Below the pieces are notes generated by a model, which did not search any database, was not told the DNA's origin, and was given only the letters and a program-made list of their open reading frames with translations. From Ramicandelaber brevisporus (taxonomy: Eukaryota > Kickxellomycota > Ramicandelaberales > Ramicandelaberaceae), in the NCBI GenBank assembly GCA_025201865.1, contig MU603311.1, positions 1 through 10,965 of the forward strand: a DNA stretch of 10,965 nt. The letters run 5' to 3'. Each line of letters starts with the position of its first letter. Position 1 is the stretch's first letter. Both the position numbers and the translations under genes were made by a program. Shown piece by piece: positions 7,674 through 10,965 of this stretch.

Positions 7674-10579
7674 CTGTGTTGGATATCATCACCGAGGATT
7701 GCGACACTGACTCTGATGCCGACTCAAGCACTGACGACGAAGTTGATGGCCCATGCAATGAGCCCTCTGCTGCATCGGAGGCTGCTCCACTCTTGGCTCG
7801 TTCAGAATCGCAGCACAGCCGTGGCCGCAGTCGTCGCCTCGGTGGCTTATCTGGCAATGGACAGCGCAAGTTCTCTCTGGCCACCATGCTCGCCAACCTG
7901 GCTTATCGAATTATCTTCTATGCCGTACTTGCCCCAATGCTGACCATCGTGTCCGGCATCTGCTGGTTCAGCATCTTTGCGATCCCAATGGCCAAGTTGA
8001 CATGGACTCTATGCAAGGCGCTGCATTCATATCCACTCAGCATGCGATTCCGCCGGAACTCTCTTCCAGAAGGCAGCTCAGTCGGCTCGACTCACCCAAT
8101 TGTTCGTGGCACAATGACCGCAACTGTCACAGCTCTGAACAGCAACATGACTTCGTCCATCGACTCCCTCACCAGTCCTGTCCAGCTGCGTCAGCCTGTG
8201 CCATCCACTGATGATGCATCGTCCGAGCAGCCAGTCTCGAGTCCCAGATCCAACGTTGGCCAGGAGACAGTGTTGCTGTGCACCAAATCTGCCTGGGGAT
8301 TGAGCTACTACAAATATACAGTCAGCGGCGTCAGCATCATCTTTGTGAACCTGCTGCCCATCATTTTCTTTGCTCTATTCTCGTTCTATGTCCTGCGCCG
8401 GATTGCACCTGGCCACTGGCTCGCGTCTGCCTCCTTCTTGTTTGGTGCCTGTCTGCTCGCCACTGTGCCGCTCTCGTACTTTATCGGCATGGCTGTGGCG
8501 TCGATTTCTGCCCAATCGTCGCTCGGCGTTGGTGCTGTCATCAACGCTACTTTTGGCAGCATGATCGAAATCATTCTGTATGGCATGGCACTCTCTCAGG
8601 GCAAGGCGCAGCTTGTTGCCGGCGGCCTGGTTGGCAGCTTCCTTGCTGGCTTGCTGCTGATTCCAGGTGCCAGTATGATGGCAGGTGGCCTCGTCAAGAA
8701 GGAGCAGCGGTTCAATGCCAAGAGTGCCGGTGTCTCAATGACTCTCATCATCATGAGTGTCGTGGTCGCTTTTGCACCTGCATTGTTCTATGAGACTTAT
8801 GGATCAACCAGCGTCCGCTGTGTGCCCTGTGACAGTGATGTTGATGGCAAAGCAAGTTCATCCGCCTGCCAAGTCTGCACGCCTGTCCAGCTTCATCCGT
8901 ATGAGGACTCGTTCTACAAGACAAATGTCAAGCCGCTAATGTACTTTTGTGCCGCCATTCTGCCATTGTCGTATCTTGTTGGTCTGACGTTCTCACTGGT
9001 CACCCATGTTGGCTACATCTACAGCTCAGCTCCTGCACCACCTCCACAGGTTGTTCAGCAGCAAGCCGCAGTTGTTGTTCAGCCTTCCGCTGCCCACATC
9101 AAACCAGCTGCCAACCTTGCCGCTGCCATTTTGCACCAGCTGGCTACGGAGTCGAGCCAGCAATCTCAGCAGGTCAGCACAAGTGGCAGTGCTCAAGGCA
9201 ATACCTCGCTTGGCATTGCTGGTGACCATCAGCATCAAGTCAAGCGCTATTCGACTCTACTTCGTAACATTCCATCGCAGATTTGGGACCAGTTCCTGCA
9301 ACTTGGTGATCCCGATGCCCCAGAACCAGAGCCATCTGCTGACACTCTGGAGCCACCGCCACCGCCTCGCACTGGGCAGTTGACATCTGCCGCTGTCACA
9401 AAACGCGTTCCACACAAGCGTGCATCGGTGAGCAACTTGCATCATCATCCTCAGCACTATTTGCACATTGACGCAGCTACTGCTGCCTCTAGTGCTGTTA
9501 GATCTCGCGCTGCATCCACTGTCCTTTCGCCAGTTGGATTACAATTCACTCCACAAGTCAATGACCTTCATCCGATTCAGAGTCAGCCAACGTCAGCAAT
9601 GCTCCCACCTTCGTCAATGGATTACTACGAACATCAGCCTCAGCAGCTTCAGCAGCTCCAGTTGCCAACTTCAGCCCCAGCATCCGCAGCCCTGGCTCCA
9701 TCTCCACGAACTGCCGGGTACCACGCTGCATCGCCGCGCCGCACTGGCAGCAATGCCCAGATTCGTCGTCAATCTTATTATCATGGCCAGCCCAAGCCAT
9801 CAGATCACACTGCAACTGCAAGCGGTGGTGGCCACAGCAGTAGTGGTGGTGGCGGTGGCGGTGGAGGACATGGTCATGAGGCTCCAAACTGGTCTCGTAC
9901 AACGTCGCTTGTGATTCTTCTTCTTTGCACCATCTTGTTCTCGCTAGTTGCTGAAGTGCTTGTTGCCACTGTCGATGAAGCTGTGTTGGGCAATCCTCCA
10001 CACCATTTGACCTCAGCCACGCGGACAAACAGACTGACTGAGAAGTTCCTTGGTGTGACTATCTTTGCAATCGTTCCAACTGTCACGGAAATTGTGAATG
10101 CCATGGCCTTTGCAATGTATGATAATATTGCACTGTCGATGGAAATTGGTTCACAGTACATGGTGCAAGTGGCTCTGCTTCAGATCCCAGCAATGGTTGG
10201 CGTCAGTGCTTATTTGGGCAGCACATCCTCCTCCAACAGCAACAACGACAATAACGCCAATGGTTTCCAGCAATCATCCGTGTCATCAACTGGTGTGCTG
10301 AGCTTGGTTGGTTTGGAGGGTTTGTATCCGCCTGGCTTCTCGCCTGCTTCTGCCACAGTATCAATGTCGGGAATGGACAGCGATGTTACAGATGTGTCTC
10401 GTATCTTCACACTCATGTTCCCACGCTGGGATATGATTGTTGTGTTCTTTTCTGTTTTCCTGCTCAACTATCTGTTTGTTGAAGGCAGATCGAACTATTT
10501 CAAGGGTGTTGTTCTTCTCCTCGCTTATATCACCTGGTTGGTGTCATTCTACTATGAGCCCTCACCAGATTGGGCTTAA
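5474..10579 (+). CDS. Vnx1-type CAX family vacuolar cation/proton antiporter, greatly expanded
   Basis: A 1701-residue member of the Ca2+/cation antiporter superfamily. It most resembles fungal Vnx1 (type II CAX), a vacuolar monovalent cation/H+ exchanger. Residues 1-570 are a low-complexity extension with Ser runs (33-44, 87-101), Gln runs (241-253, 275-283), an acidic region (about 457-506) and an Ala run (549-558). The conserved core starts near FGVRLWKPALYQKNRS (about 576). Membrane segments lie at about 618-645, 655-678 and 811-840, with a block of them from 945 to 1110. The first exchange motif is at 1018-1036 (GVGAVINATFGSMIEIILY, Glu1032). A long disordered loop (about 1186-1470) follows. 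The second motif is at 1523-1543 (Glu1539), then DNIALSMEIGSQYMVQVALL. The C-terminus FPRWDMIVVFFSVFLLNYLF ... NYFKG is complete. Yeast Vnx1 is about 900 residues, so roughly 800 are added. The cation substrate is inferred, and Ca2+ is also possible. Confidence 0.9.
6194..6322 (+). repeat. Two CAA/CAG-encoded glutamine tracts in the antiporter N-terminus
   Basis: Positions 6194-6232 encode 12 Gln and one His; 6296-6322 encode about nine Gln. CAA and CAG are mixed. The tracts sit in the disordered N-terminal extension, about 330 residues before the first membrane segment. Confidence 0.85.
7118..7147 (+). repeat. Alanine-encoding GCN tract
   Basis: Ten consecutive Ala codons (GCG, four GCA, five GCC) encode residues 549-558, close to the boundary between the disordered extension and the conserved core of the antiporter. 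Confidence 0.85.
7625..7672 (+). repeat. Sixteen-glutamine tract with (CAG)10 in the antiporter
   Basis: Four CAA, ten uninterrupted CAG (7637-7666), one CAA and one CAG encode Gln718-733. The tract lies in the hydrophilic loop between the second and third predicted membrane segments. It is the longest pure trinucleotide run I found and a likely length polymorphism. Confidence 0.9.
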
Positions 10580-10624
10580 AGTTCCCTGTTTTGCTTCGTC
10601 ATAACACTCCCTGCCTCCCCCATT

Positions 10625-10630
10625 TTTATT
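10625..10630 (-). terminator. Polyadenylation signal AATAAA (minus strand) for the transporter gene
   Basis: TTTATT on the plus strand reads AATAAA on the minus strand, about 140 nt downstream of the transporter's stop codon. Cleavage would fall 10-30 nt further left, inside or close to the antiporter's 3' UTR. Confidence 0.45.
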
Positions 10631-10723
10631 ATCAACTTCATCCTTTCGTCTCTCTTTTTCCTCATCATTTTTAAAACGTTTCCCATTCCAATACGCCAAT
10701 GATCACAGTGGTTGGTGTAATTA

Positions 10724-10729
10724 AATAAA
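10724..10729 (+). terminator. Polyadenylation signal AATAAA (plus strand) for the antiporter gene
   Basis: AATAAA in the context TTAAATAAAATGG, 145 nt after the antiporter stop codon. Cleavage would be expected around 10740-10760, just before the opposing transporter's stop codon. Confidence 0.55.
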
Positions 10730-10770
10730 ATGGAGTAAGAAAGGATTGTAAGTTAAAGTTGGGATCAGGT

Positions 10771-10965
10771 TTAGTAGCGATTGACTTTGATCTCTTCATG
10801 ATCTGGCAATAGCTCGTCGATGACTTGTGCATTGTTGAGATGTGAACTACGATGAGCAAAAATCGCATACACTATCCATCCAAGCACCATCCACACCACT
10901 AAACGAATACCAGTGGAGGTGCCGGACATGACGATCAGCAGCATGGCGATGATGGCGCCGAGGAA
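10771..10965 (-). CDS. C-terminal end of a cationic amino-acid transporter-like protein (partial)
   Basis: An open frame of 64 codons plus TAA (10773-10771) that runs off the right edge, so its 5' part is missing. It reads as a membrane segment (FLGAIIAMLLIVMSG), a short polar turn (TSTGIR), a second membrane segment (LVVWMVLGWIVYAIFAHRSS) and a hydrophilic tail ending DHEEIKVNRY. The R-x-x-VWM-x-x-G-x-x-xY order followed by a short His/Ser loop closely resembles the last membrane helix of CAT/SLC7-type transporters of the APC superfamily, which carry arginine, lysine or other amino acids, usually across the plasma or vacuolar membrane. It is convergent with the antiporter gene, about 190 nt between stop codons. 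The family call rests on a short segment; another multi-pass APC transporter is possible. Confidence 0.7.
   Translation of the reverse strand, partial: FLGAIIAMLLIVMSGTSTGIRLVVWMVLGWIVYAIFAHRSSHLNNAQVIDELLPDHEEIKVNRY

Noticed and set aside
8278-8793. 171-residue plus-strand frame with many Cys, Trp and His
   Set aside because: Shifted-frame reading of the antiporter's conserved membrane core, which is strongly supported in the main frame.

Overview
The window is nuclear DNA from a eukaryote, most likely a fungus. It holds three complete, apparently intronless protein genes and the 3' end of a fourth. The large antiporter has the architecture of the fungal Vnx1 branch of the CAX family. The genes carry long serine, glutamine, aspartate and histidine runs and sit in pyrimidine-rich or CAA-rich flanks. 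Several consecutive intronless genes, together with a CAT-type amino-acid transporter end, hint at an early-diverging lineage such as Zoopagomycota or Mucoromycota. That placement is inference. There are no bacterial operons, tRNA or rRNA genes, CRISPR arrays or recognisable transposons.

Layout from left to right. Positions 1-494 are the 3' flank of the first gene, with no convincing coding sequence. Positions 3377-495 (minus strand) encode a 960-residue membrane-anchored ubiquitin-specific protease of the USP30 type. Its third catalytic position is serine, a USP30 hallmark. Positions 3378-4418 are a divergent promoter region of about 1 kb. It contains a perfect 17-bp palindrome next to a TATA-like box, a second TATA-like box, a 14-bp palindrome and a long ATG-free, CAA-rich leader. 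Positions 4419-5129 (plus) encode a stand-alone 236-residue cytochrome b561-type membrane protein. Positions 5130-5473 are a pyrimidine-rich spacer. Positions 5474-10579 (plus) encode a very large (1701-residue) Vnx1/CAX-type vacuolar cation/proton antiporter. Positions 10580-10770 are a tail-to-tail spacer with AATAAA signals on both strands in overlapping positions. From 10965 to 10771 (minus) runs the C-terminal end of a cationic amino-acid transporter-like protein that continues beyond the window.

All four proteins are predicted to be membrane-associated. The likely themes are mitochondrial or organellar ubiquitin removal, transmembrane electron transfer, vacuolar ion homeostasis and amino-acid transport. 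Nothing shows that they form a pathway; each appears to be an independent transcription unit. I did not see a clearly new multi-gene system. The most interesting signals are the Cys-His-Ser protease, the organised promoter of the b561 gene, and the heavily expanded antiporter with a tetracysteine loop and a divergent second CAX motif.
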